Notes under the pieces: generated by a model
Told to the model about the DNA's origin: nothing
Database searches by the model: none
What the model saw: only the letters and a program-made list of their open reading frames with translations
Program-made: the position numbers and the translations under genes
Assembly: GCA_030704615.1 (NCBI GenBank)
Contig: CM060731.1
Span: forward strand, 57,206,756 to 57,270,755
Origin: Takakia lepidozioides
Lineage: Eukaryota > Streptophyta > Takakiopsida > Takakiales > Takakiaceae
Direction of reading: 5' to 3'
Length of the DNA stretch: 64,000 bases
In this document: positions 1-9,989 of the stretch, in pieces
Position numbering within the stretch: position 1 is the first letter of the stretch
Layout of the letters: every line of letters starts with the position of its first letter

Positions 1-90
1 GTGAAATGATGACCCTGGGAACCAGTGATGCGGCTGTCTCTGTGAGCTTTATTGACGGGATGACCCTTGATGGCATCCTTGGCCATTCAG
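1..90 (+). CDS. possible 3' part of an internal exon, unknown gene
   Basis: One frame, from base 3, is open up to a consensus-like splice donor (CAG/GTACTT) after base 90 and encodes about 29 residues containing SVSFIDGMTLDGILGHS. The upstream part lies outside the window. No family is recognised. It may be coding, but a run this short can be open by chance. No matching downstream exon was found. Confidence 0.2.
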
Positions 91-2330
91 GTACTTCATT
101 GTCATCAATTTGTCAATTGTCTAGGCTTGTGATTCCCTTGGCCTAGCCTGCCCTAGAGAGCCTTCATCTTTTGATATGGGAGAGAGTATTGACATTTGCC
201 ACTGGATGGGGTGTGTGAATACAGCAAGGAAGCTGGCATACTTGTATCGTCTGCCCACAAATGAGCACAAGGTCAAAGTAGGTCTAAGTTGGGTTGCCAA
301 GTCCACTATGAGTTCACTTTTCTTCCTGCAAGACTCTCTCACGCGGCTCTTGAGCACCTCCTAACCTCTTTGTTAGGAGGTTTAGCAGTGCATACTTGCT
401 TTATCGTAGTTCTATGAAATGTATTAGGGACTGGTGAGAAGGCTGTGTTTTGCCAAAAGGAAGATACTCGGTGGAAAGACCTATTGGTGGCAGACAGTAC
501 TGTATTTCAATTGTCTTCGAAAGTTGAGGGTGAGAGAAGAAACTAACATACAATCCAACGTCAGTTGAAGAATCCAGAGGCTTTTTTAATATGAGGCAAC
601 ATGGACTACTCTGGGTGGTATGTTGATATTCCTGTCAAAGCAGACTGAAGGTGTGAAATCGTGTTCACTGATGGTGACTGCAACCTTTCTCCATATCTGT
701 GTGGAGATATGTAGTGGTGGTAGGGGCTGTCATTGCAGCAGCCATTCTGACCCCCTCAACTGATCCCTTAACTCAGGTCTGGCAGGCCCACTAATTGGCC
801 TGTATATGGGTGGAGCTGTGCTAGTTAAATTTTTGGATAATGAGTCTCAATTACAAGGATGAATGTAAATCTGGAGTTTGAGTGGATGGATAGTTCCACG
901 GAGATGGTTGAGCTGGCAGTGAAGGGGCTGGCGGACCTTGTGTGTGTCAAGCGTGCAGCCCTGAAAGCAGGTGGTGTAAAGGGAGTACTAGCAAGTAAAG
1001 CTTCAAGGATGGAAGACAAAGATGAGAGAAGACAAAGAAATAAAGAAATAGTCTTACATTTGTTGCGCACTATGAAGTGTGGATTGATGGAACTTTTCTC
1101 AGTTTACAAAGGTAAAATTTATTGGAGGTACCTTGGCATAAGTGGAGATAGGATTCACTCCATTGACAATCTTTTAGGGTGAGACTGCAAAATTTGAAGC
1201 AACCTGATAATGTGAATGGCTTACCTGTTCCTGCCAGTTTATGGGCTTGCTCTGAATCTCAGACAAAATACTGGAACCATTGAACATCTAAGGGTGGGGA
1301 GAAGGACCCAACCCTAAGCAAGCCCTCTCAGGTAATCAGGTTTGGAAACCTTAAGCCCTTCGGGTGGAGGCTCCTCCATCTTAGTTCCCTAGCCCCAGCC
1401 CTCCTTGACACAGTTCTCCTTCCTCGGTAGTTCCTTTTGCCATTTGGATATAGACTACTGCAAGGGCAGATTAGTCTTATTTAGAAAATTAGTGTCCCAA
1501 GGCAGATTGTTCTCTCAGCTTTTTAGGAAGTAAAACCTACTCCCATTTCTCCTAACTGAAAATGGGTTCTCTGCCTAACATGCGATTCAAATGCAATTGA
1601 AATTAATGTCCCAAGGCTACCTGTCTGGGAGGTCCCTAGTATTTTTGGGAGGATTTAATATGCAATCCATGGGTGCTCCATTGCATTGTCAGCCCCACCC
1701 CTCCTTTCCAGTTGGGGGAAACGTATGAATATGGAAGACCACAGTGCAGGATTGCACAATCCCCCTTTGCCTTCAGCTGTCAAGGTGCAATCTGACCTGT
1801 GTTGGAGAAAGTTGAGTAGAACAATACTTTGATTCTTGAAGTTTGTGGGGCTGTTAACCCCAAGTCACGAAGTGTTGCCGAAGCTATCATATCATTTTTA
1901 CTTTTCAAAGGAAAGAGGGCCGAAATCCTGCTGGTCCCTCCTCTCCGGCATCCCCAGAGTTTGACAAGTCTGATATCAATTGGAAGCACATAAAGGTTGC
2001 CACTAAGACTAAGCTGCATTACGATAGGTAGACACCTAAGACTTTCAATAAGAAAAAAAAACGGGAAGCTCACGCCCAATCAACAACAAACCCTTCGCCA
2101 TTAATCCTTGTCAATCTACATGTGGTCTTGGCCTCAAGAGGTGGGCAAAACTGAATTTCCCTTAAAAATTACTCCTTGAACATTCACAGAGAACAACAAC
2201 ATCCTACAACATTCACAGCGAGAAAGAAAACAAAAGAGGGCGGCAAGACATCAAACTGACCTGAAAATGGACGATAGTGGATTTGACTGATCTAGGGTTG
2301 TATCGGAAGGGGTAGAAATTCTTTCTGTGA
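91..2330. other. stretch without a supported gene
   Basis: Only short open frames occur here. The longest plausible one, 859-1182 on the plus strand (107 codons), has no recognisable domain and no convincing splice sites around it. I see no RNA gene and no transposon coding remnant. Confidence 0.5.
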
Positions 2331-2336
2331 AAAATT

Positions 2337-2688
2337 GAACGTAGTTCTCAGAATTCGTCGCTAGTAGTGCGGATTCGTTGCTAGTAGTGCGGAGCAACAC
2401 GAAGCCCCGGTAAATAAGTAGATAACCATGTTTCTTTCAATGAAAGAGCATAGACTGGGTGCTTAAGGAAAGGTATTGGAGAGCGTTCAAATCCCTCAGC
2501 TGCAGCACTTGTACTTTGTTTTTTTATCTTTCATAACGTCATTGGGGTTTAGTTGGTTGTTCTTTGCTAACATAAATCAATTGGGATTATTAAAAATTAA
2601 ATAAATACATCTCTATCTCGTAGACTTAATTATACTAGGGCTTCGCGTTGCTCCGCACTACTAGCGACGACTTCTGAGAACAACGTCC
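2337..2688. mobile_element. short element with terminal inverted repeats (MITE-like)
   Basis: The left arm (about 2337-2410) is the reverse complement of the right arm (about 2635-2688) over roughly 50 bp, including the shared core GTCGCTAGTAGTGCGGAGCA. The left arm carries an extra 20-bp tandem copy of the GCTAGTAGTGCGG segment that the right arm lacks. The interior is AT-rich, has no open frame, and holds a weak B-box-like GTTCAAATCC at about 2488. Total size is about 350 bp. I see no clear target-site duplication, so MITE is a structural description only; a foldback element is also possible. Confidence 0.55.
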
Positions 2689-3651
2689 AGATAGATGGGC
2701 TATATTCAAGTTTTATGAGAGAGACTACCCATCATGAAGTCAAGGGAGAAAATATGGTCATAGATTTCCCTTCCTCTTACCATTTGCCAAAGCAAGAGAG
2801 CCCATTGCAATTCGAGGCTTGTTTCATCTGATTATAATTTGACCATTGTAATGACTCTGGCTCGTTTTGATACAACAAGTAGATTTTGTTTATAAATGTT
2901 GTTTATATGATATCTTTTTCATCTTTATTTTCACTTGGTTTATATTTTATCTGGATTCTGTCTGTCCGCATTAACATTTTGTTTTTCCATATTATTTGAA
3001 ATTATACACATGCCTTTTTTTTGTTTTATGCTTGACATTAGCATTTTGTAAGGCGGAGTGCTGCACAGGTCAGTACACATCCCCAGGACCCAATAAAAAA
3101 TCATTTTGTAGAAAGACCATACAACAATCATTGGCTGCCATCATTAAGTTCCGGCAGAATTTTAGGTTCAACATGAAACTCAGTCTGCTTACCACTGCAA
3201 TGCCAGCAAAGTACAGAGTCAACTCCAGACCTAAATTGGAAAGTCTGAGTCAACTCCAGACCTAAATTGGAAAGTATGAATAAAAGAGCACATGTAAGGA
3301 GTGTCAGCAAATTTGGAATATCAACATCTTGAAGAGACATAACTAGCAGGTAGACCTCTTCACTAATTTCATCAGCTATTAGGACCAGCAAAAGTACTGA
3401 CAAACTTTCTGAAGAATGGGTGTACTGATCTCTGGAAATCTTACTTCACCTAACTCCGTCTCTGTAAAGCTTCCTGTCACAAATACATGAGGTTCTTCTG
3501 GAGAGTATCCTTTTGAGCCGGTTTGCTTTCAAGCAAATCTTTTTCCTCACTCTCCCTCTTGATACTCTCCATTGGCTTCCATAAGCTCTAGTTGGAAAAG
3601 CTCTAGTTCAGACCCCAACTTACCAGGACAAACCCTCAATCTGCTGTTAAC
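2689..3651. other. stretch without a supported gene; small tandem duplication
   Basis: There is no supported gene. At about 3216-3277 a segment of about 32 bp starting GAGTCAACTCCAGACC occurs twice in tandem. Open frames here are short and change across this duplication. Confidence 0.5.
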
Positions 3652-5921
3652 TTAAAGAGCTGTGACCATGGGAACTCCCATTATACTGGGAAGTTGTAGA
3701 GCATACATGATAGATTCCGCATGGTTGAACAAACAGGCGGGACACAGAAAAATGATAGCATGGATATCCTTAATTCTGGGATGCAACTTGTCATCTACAA
3801 CGAAGGTGTGCACCCAGTTGCCGACCTCAATGCAGCAGCGACCTGGCTCCTTTCTAACCCCTCTGACCTTCATCATTCTTCTCACCTTTGCAGTATCATC
3901 CCACCTGCCAGCTGCAGCATAGATGTTTGAGAGCAACACATAAGTCGCGGCATAGATATTTGATAGCAACACATAAGTAGCGGCATCCTGTTCATCCCAC
4001 TTGAGGATGGATGTTGCCGCACGTTCAGCCATCTCCACTTTGAAATGGATTCTGCAGGCACCAAGCAAGGCCTTCCACACCACAACATCTGGATTGATTG
4101 GCATTTTATTAATCAGGTCCACTGCCTCATCCAGTTGTCCCGCACATCCAAGAAGGTCCACCATGCAGCCAAAGTGCGTTACTGTCGGAGTGACACCATG
4201 ATCTTGACTCAAGGAATCGAAGTAGCGTCTTCCTTCATTCAGTAGGCCAGTGTGGCTGCATGTAGAGAGAACACATATAAAGCTGATACTGTCCGGCTTC
4301 AAGCCGTACTTTTGCATTCCTTCAAATAGTTGCAGGACCTCCCTATGACAACCATGCTGGGCATATCCTGTGATCATCGCATTCCACGACACCTCATGTC
4401 GTTCAGCCACATTGTCAAATACTCTCTTTGCATCCTCAATGCACCCACATTTCGCATACATGTCCACCAGGGCAGTGTCTAGAATGACATTTGGTACAAT
4501 TCCAGCTTTGATGATGTCACCTGCACCTCTTTGCCCTTTTACAGGGCTGCCAGGCTTGCACAAGCATTGCAAACGCACACAAACGTGATGTGGTCGGGCT
4601 TCACCCCTTCCCCCATCATTTGCTCAGAGGTCTCCAATGCCTCCATCCCGCACCCCTGCTATGCATATCCTGCAAGCATGGCGTTCCATGACACCAAATC
4701 TCGTTCAGCCATACTATTGAACACCCCCTCCGCATCCTCAATGCTCCCACATTTGGCATACATGTCCACAAGGGAATTGTGCAGAATCACATTTGGTACA
4801 AATCCAGCTTTGGTGATGCAACCATGGACCTCTTTGCCCTTTTCCAGGGCTGCCAGGCTTGCACACGCACTGCAAATGCACACAAACGTGATGTGGTTGG
4901 GCTTCACCCCTTCCCCCATCATCTGCTCATAGGTCTCCAAAGCCTCCATCCTGCACCCCTGCTATGCATACCCTGCAAGCATCGCGTTCCACGACACCAC
5001 ATCTTGTTCAGCCATCGAGCACTCCCTTTGGATCCTTGATGCACGCACATTTGACATACATTTCCACCAGGGCAGTGTTCAGAATGACATTGGGTACAAT
5101 TCCAAATTTGACGATGCCACCATAGACCTCTTTGCACTTTTCCAGGGCTGCCAGGCTTGCACACGCATTGCAAATGCAAACAAACATTATGCGGCTGGGC
5201 TTCACCCCTTCGCATATCATTTGCTCATAGGTCTCCAAAGCCTCCATCCCGTGCCCTTGCTGTGCATATCTTGCAATCATCGCACTCCACGACACCACAT
5301 CTCGTTCAGCCATACTGTCGAACACTCCCTTCATACATGTGGCATTTGGTACAATTGCAGCTCTGACAATGTTGCCATGCACCTCTTCGCCCTTTTCCAG
5401 AGCTACCAGGCTTGCACACGCATTGCAAATGCACAGAGACGTGACGTGGTCGGGCGTCACCCCTTCTCCCATCATTTGATCATAGGTCTCCAAGGCCTCC
5501 ATACCACGCCCCTGCTGTGCATACCCTGCAAGCATCGTGTTCCACGTGATCAAAGATAGTTGAGGCATTTTGTTGAACACTTGGTGAGCATCCATGATGC
5601 TCTACTTAAGCAAGAGACCGACATACATATCTGAATCTGCTGAAATGCCTCCTTGGTTTAAAGTCTGTAGAGCCTCTGTCAGTCTGCCTGCTGCACAAAG
5701 CATCTTCACATCCCAGAAGTGCCAGAAGAGGCATTGTGGACTCCCTCTCTTGATCCTCTTTCAGAAGTTGTGGTCATGGTTGAGGTGCCTGATTTTATCA
5801 ACTGTGCCGCTGCAGCTGCTGCCTTTAGTTGACCATCTATCCATGCAGGTTTCGTGTAGCTATTGATCCACAGGGAATTGTAGGTAATCTGGAACTTGAA
5901 GTCCGGCCCTCTTGGATGAAT
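3652..5921 (-). pseudogene. decayed PDF-PPR gene, DYW domain lost
   Basis: This is a third, old copy of the PDF-PPR chimera at 39044-41665. Reading down the minus strand: a PDF segment (from 5921, IHPRGPDFKFQITYNSLWI), the PPR N-terminal region, P-L-S repeats, and an E-like region. The frame is broken near 5600-5700, 5000 and 4600-4650. The last open piece (4578-3652) contains normal motifs such as VDMYAKCG and CMVDLLG, then has a small in-frame duplication (YVLLSNIYA repeated). It stops matching the family just after HPRIKDIHA, so the whole DYW deaminase-like domain (HxE and CxxCH) is missing. The neighbouring PDF exons are also degraded. A spliced functional form is unlikely because several frame breaks lie inside repeats. 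Confidence 0.85.
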
Positions 5922-6104
5922 CTGGACCCACACTCTATCCCTGCTCCTTCAGCTATCCATGCCTCTGCACAAATCATGCATACATCCTTTCGTTGCTGCT
6001 AGCAGCCGACAATGACAGCCTAGATTTGTTCTAGGAAACACCCAACTCAACTTATCACACCAGTTCTTATGTTCAATTGCATCTGCTACTCTCTGTAATC
6101 CAAC

Positions 6105-6400
6105 AGGCATTCACCTTTTTGCCTCGATTGTCCCACCATTAACTGGGGTCAGAAAAAGTATTCATTCCACAACTGCTCCTCGTCTCTGTTACCTGCCTCC
6201 CCGATGTTGTCGTACTTGAACTGAAGCTGTTTTTGGACACTGGCTGGAACATCCTGGTTGTGGAGAGGCATGTGGAAGGAGAAAGGGTTGAAAGTGACCT
6301 GGTCGGGCTTCACCCCCTCTTGCATCTCCAAAGCCCGACCCACACCCATGCTGGGCATATCCTGCAATCATCGCACTCCAGGAGACCACATCACGTTCAG
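6105..6400 (-). pseudogene. WWDN-half PDF exon with an ectopic PPR fragment
   Basis: At about 6105-6190 the minus strand encodes GNRDEEQLWNEYFF and then shifts frame before the expected SQWWDNRGKK. One extra A in the run at about 6153-6157 explains the break. Just upstream (about 6290-6410) lies a stray PPR piece (MAERDVVSWSAMIAGYAQHG, then EGVKPDQVTF in another frame) that other copies of this module lack. The PPR piece sits where the intron between two OSB exons would be, so it looks like a local recombination product. No function is expected. Confidence 0.65.
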
Positions 6401-6451
6401 CCATCTTCTGATAAGAGGGGAAAACAGGGTGAAATGTGTTGAAGAAGGTGC

Positions 6452-6599
6452 CTTGAGTAGCAGTGCCTGATTTTATCAATTGTGCCGCTGCTGCTGTGGC
6501 TTCCAGTTGACCATCTACCCATGCAGGTTTCTTGTAGCTATCCTTCCACAGGGAATCATAGGTAATCTGGAGCTTGAAATCCGGCCCTCTTGGATGAAT
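6452..6599 (-). pseudogene. OSB PDF-motif exon (second half), isolated
   Basis: This is a 148-bp open exon with an AG acceptor before ATTCATCC and the GC-type donor seen in sister copies. It encodes IHPRGPDFKLQITYDSLWK followed by KPAWVDGQLEATAAAAQLI. PDFK-h-x-T---LW is the hallmark of the second half of the OSB PDF motif. The length and phases (0 in, 1 out) match the intact exons at 42101-42248 and 55576-55723. I mark it as a pseudogene because its neighbours are broken, although the exon itself is open. Confidence 0.6.
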
Positions 6600-6797
6600 C
6601 TTGACCCACACTCTATCCCTGCTCCTTCAGCTATCCATGTCTCTGCACAAATCATGCATACATCCTTGCCTTGCTGCTAGCAGCTCACATGACAGCCTAG
6701 AATTGTTCCAGCAAACACCCCAACCCTACTTATCACACTAGTTCTTATGCTGACCTGCGTCTGCTTCCAACAGGCGTTCACCTTTTTGCCTGGATTG

Positions 6798-6895
6798 TTC
6801 CACCATTGACTGGGGTCGGAAACGTATTCATTCCAGAGCTTCTCCTCGTCTCTGTTATCTGTTTTCCGATACTTTCATGTTGCTACATTGGCAGT
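6798..6895 (-). pseudogene. OSB PDF-motif exon (WWDN half), degraded
   Basis: The minus strand encodes KYRKTDNRDEEKLWNEY followed by VSDPSQWWNNPGKK and a GT donor. The usual WWDNRG has become WWNNPG, and the AG acceptor seen in sister exons (CAG/GAAAG) is changed to ATG/AAAG. Both changes suggest loss of function. It is homologous to the exons at 41859-41953 and 55339-55433. Confidence 0.6.
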
Positions 6896-7022
6896 AACAT
6901 GTCAAAATCACTCCAAAACACCATAGATCCACCAATGAGCTAACTTGCAGAATTCAACATGATAATTTAGGGCCGACTCTGATAACAGGGAAAAACAGGC
7001 TGCAATGTGTTCAAGAAGGTAC

Positions 7023-7175
7023 CTTCATTAGCAGTGCCTTGTTCTATCAATTGCGCTGCTGCCGCTGCTGTTTCCAGTTGACCATCTACCCACAGAGATT
7101 TCTTGTAGCTATTGATCCACAGGGAATCAGAAGTAATCTTGTGTTTGAAATCCGGCCCTCTTGGATGACAGCCCA
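7023..7175 (-). pseudogene. OSB PDF-motif exon (second half), degraded 5' end
   Basis: It encodes HPRGPDFKHKITSDSLWI, then WVDGQLETAAAAAQLIEQGTANE, ending at a GT donor (GAAG/GTACC). In sister copies the same donor is GC (GAAG/GCACC). The usual acceptor before ATTCATCC is lost: the sequence upstream of CATCC is unrelated (GGGCTGT). The match continues until about 7170. It is a remnant of the OSB exon array. Confidence 0.6.
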
Positions 7176-7329
7176 GTCTAGCAATGCAGCTTGTGTGGGA
7201 GGCAGCAGCTTCACGAGAGCCACACTCTCCTCCTCTGTTTGGCATGACAAGACCTGCTCTGGGGTCAATGCATCCAATATTCCTTGAGGAAGCTCCTGAA
7301 ACCATGCCTGCAGAAAATCCCATATCAAC

Positions 7330-8060
7330 ATATTGGTTCAGCCTACTTTAGAATTTTAGACTTGGAGTACCATGTGCCTGAACTAAGGGTGTGAAATTAT
7401 TATTTTCCCTCTTTGCTCTCATTGACTGCATTAATGAATTTGAAGTGTCCAAGATCACAAACACTAACCTTGATGAGGCCAGCAAGGCAGTGGAGGTCAC
7501 TATCTAAGGGCACAATGCCCTTGTTGAGTTGGTCCCTCACATGTTCTTTATGGCTGTTTTCTGCATTAGTCCTGAGATGCCCTCAGCCTGCAAAAGTGCA
7601 CAGTTCCTCAGGTAAGATTTTATGCTGCAACTTTCCTCCAACTCCAAACGCAAACAACTAGGGGTCAACATCAGCTATTGTCCCTGCTTGGGCACCCGCA
7701 GTCACTGCAAGTGCATGCAAGTACCGAAGAGCCAGAGGTCATTCAAGGGAAAGGGATATTAAAGTGAACCTTCAAGCCTCCTTGGTAATAGAGTCGCTCC
7801 TGCATAAGAAGAAGGATGGTGGGGATACTATTGCCTCTGTCTGTATTCAACACAAAGATACATGTATATAAGCTAGAAGAGCAAGGGGAAGGAGAATGTA
7901 CATTGGGTACTGGGCATCCTCACATGGCTATATAGAAGATACTTGGATGCACTCCATATTGGAGCTCTTCCTTCTTTTGGATTGTCATGAAGAATGACAG
8001 AAAATATCTTGCTGAAACCAACCAAGCTACAGAAGCATTTGAAAAAATAGAAAATTAACC
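7330..8060. other. stretch without a supported gene
   Basis: I see no recognisable coding, RNA or repeat structure here. Short open frames on both strands have no domain signature. Confidence 0.4.
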
Positions 8061-8064
8061 CTCA

Positions 8065-8640
8065 CAATCAAACTACTAAGGAAACTAAGGGAACAGGCTT
8101 TCTTAGCACGACCATTGGCGCTCTTGCTGTCCCGGTGGCACTGTTCCATGCACTCATGCACAAGACTGTAGATCTAACTTTCCTAGTCGTAGAGAAGCGG
8201 CAAGACGGAAGAAATGGAGGGGAGAAAACCTGGCACTGGGCACCCGCCGTGGATCTCAACCTCAAATTTAGCAGGCAGGCCAAGAAAACCATTGTAACGA
8301 TCGAAAGCCAGGACATCGGAAACGTATTCGTTCCAGAGCTTCTCCTCGTCTTTGTTATCTGTTTTCCGATACTTTCCTGTTCCCACATTGGCAGTAACAT
8401 GTCAAAATCACTCCAACCACCTTAGATCCACCAACGAGCTAACTTGCAGAATTCAACATGAAAATTTAGGGACGACTCTGATAACAGGGAAAAACAGGCT
8501 GAAATGTGTTTAAGAAGGTGCCTTCATGCATTCAATTGTGCTGCTGCCGCTGCTGTTTCCAGTTGACCATCTACCCACGCAGATTTCTTGTAGCTATGGA
8601 TCCACATGGAAATAAGAAGTAATCTTCTGTTTGAAATCCG
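8065..8640 (-). pseudogene. fused remnants of OSB PDF exons and unknown sequence
   Basis: Going down the minus strand: a second-half PDF exon remnant (about 8640-8525, RPRPDFKQKITS, then WVDGQLE in a shifted frame), then a WWDN-half exon (from about 8392, KYRKTDNKDEEKLWNEY). After WNEYVSDV the expected SQWWDN is replaced by an unrelated open stretch (LAFDRYNGFLGLPAKFEVEI). The replacement may come from another gene, but I do not recognise it. The module is dead as an OSB unit. It is the outermost piece of the array starting at 3652. Confidence 0.5.
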
Positions 8641-8659
8641 GCCTTGGCCTATGAAATTG

Positions 8660-9530
8660 ATGCAATGTGGGACGATGATTGGTAACGGCGTTCACAAGCC
8701 TAAGCAAGCAAAATGATGTGATCTGCGGAGCCTTTGCAGGAAAACCGAAGCCGAAAAGCCACTGTTTGCATTGAGCAGCGAGACTGTTGAGGGCTTGCAG
8801 CTTGCAAGGTGAACGATGGCGGAAAAAGAACTTCAAGAACCGGGCAATCCAGGCACGCTCCGAAAAAACTTGGCGCTTTGGGGTTTTTCTGGCGGGCAGT
8901 CCGGGCAGATAGAAATAAATTGACGACGTATGAAAGGTGGCTACGACAAGGTGGCTACGAAACGTGGCGACGATGACGTGGCACTATGGCACCCTATTCC
9001 TAAACTAGCTCTCGACCTTCGGTCGTCGCTAAAATTTGTATATAAATAAACTGCTGAGGAACCTAGTGTGGGCATATTATGAAAGCACGATGTCGTGTAT
9101 CTCATGCAGACCCGCAAGGGTACTAACGTTGGTGGACCTGTTGTTGCTGGCTCTCAGGTGCGTCAAGCAACTTCGGCTTTCTTGTTTCCCAGTTCTGGTC
9201 AAGCTATACGTTGAGTTTGTGTTGCAATATTGTACGGGACTTTACGAACGAGAACTGTGTATTTCATGTGAATGACGTAGCTTCTTCCTGCTGGAGTTGG
9301 TTATCCAGCAGGGTATGTAGCTCGGCCAGGATGTGATTAGTGTTACAGCTGATGACAATTGGGTTTGGGGGTGGGTGTTAATCAAAGGGCTGGCATATTA
9401 GAAAGCACGGCATAGTTTCCAGCGTCATCTACTTTGATGCAAGGAGCCATCAGTAATGGGACCATAAACACAGAGTGAATGCATCACCTGCCTGATTTTG
9501 TGATACGAAATTCTGGTCGGTGTAATGGCA
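8660..9530. other. stretch without a supported gene
   Basis: I see no supported coding region. A short direct repeat (AGGTGGCTACGA, twice) lies at about 8934-8959. It separates the OSB/PPR debris from the gene cluster that begins near 9.5 kb. Confidence 0.4.
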
Positions 9531-9533
9531 GGA

Positions 9534-9968
9534 TCATTCATCCAAGCACACAATAAAGCTTTCAGCTGGACACTGATCGATGTGGTGGATAACAGTCACT
9601 GGTGCCAAGAAATCCGTGGACATCTCGTCAAGGACTTGCCCGAGGGGTTTTGTTGGCAGGAAGAATAACTGCCCTTCTGCTCTCTTGCCCTCGTCAAGCT
9701 CTGGATCAGCGATGCAGAAGGCCACCACGGATTCCATGACGAGGCCATCGTAGAGTTTGGGTCCTCCAACTGGTGGCAACAGATTGGGTAGGGAATCTGG
9801 TCTCAGTTTTGGGACTTGTAGCTTGTGCCGGTAGACGTCATGGAACTGAGAGACTTCGTGTGCTTTCAAGAGCCGGGAGATTTTCCAGGAACTGTTTTGT
9901 GTGTGGCAAAGCGAGAGGGAAAGATATGGTTTGCTTGACCGATTGGGAAGGAGAAGCGAAGGACAGAG
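9534..9968 (-). CDS. unidentified open frame, possibly a terminal exon
   Basis: A minus-strand frame ends at a stop at 9534-9536. It contains a stretch that looks like real protein (KLRPDSLPNLLPPVGGPKLY, ESVVAFCIADPELDEGKRAE). I do not recognise the family. It has no obvious ATG at its upstream end, and the start of the unrelated plus-strand gene at 9990 is only tens of bases away. It is either an exon of a minus-strand gene whose other parts I cannot find, or a chance frame. Its composition differs from the low-complexity shadow frames nearby. Confidence 0.35.
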   Translation of the reverse strand, partial: LCPSLLLPNRSSKPYLSLSLCHTQNSSWKISRLLKAHEVSQFHDVYRHKLQVPKLRPDSLPNLLPPVGGPKLYDGLVMESVVAFCIADPELDEGKRAEGQLFFLPTKPLGQVLDEMSTDFLAPVTVIHHIDQCPAESFIVCLDE

Positions 9969-9989
9969 GGATTTCCTCTGTGGGTGACT

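Noticed and set aside
5706-5933. Independent small gene with PRGPDFK motif
   Set aside because: It is the PDF part of the dead chimera at 3652-5921, not a separate gene.
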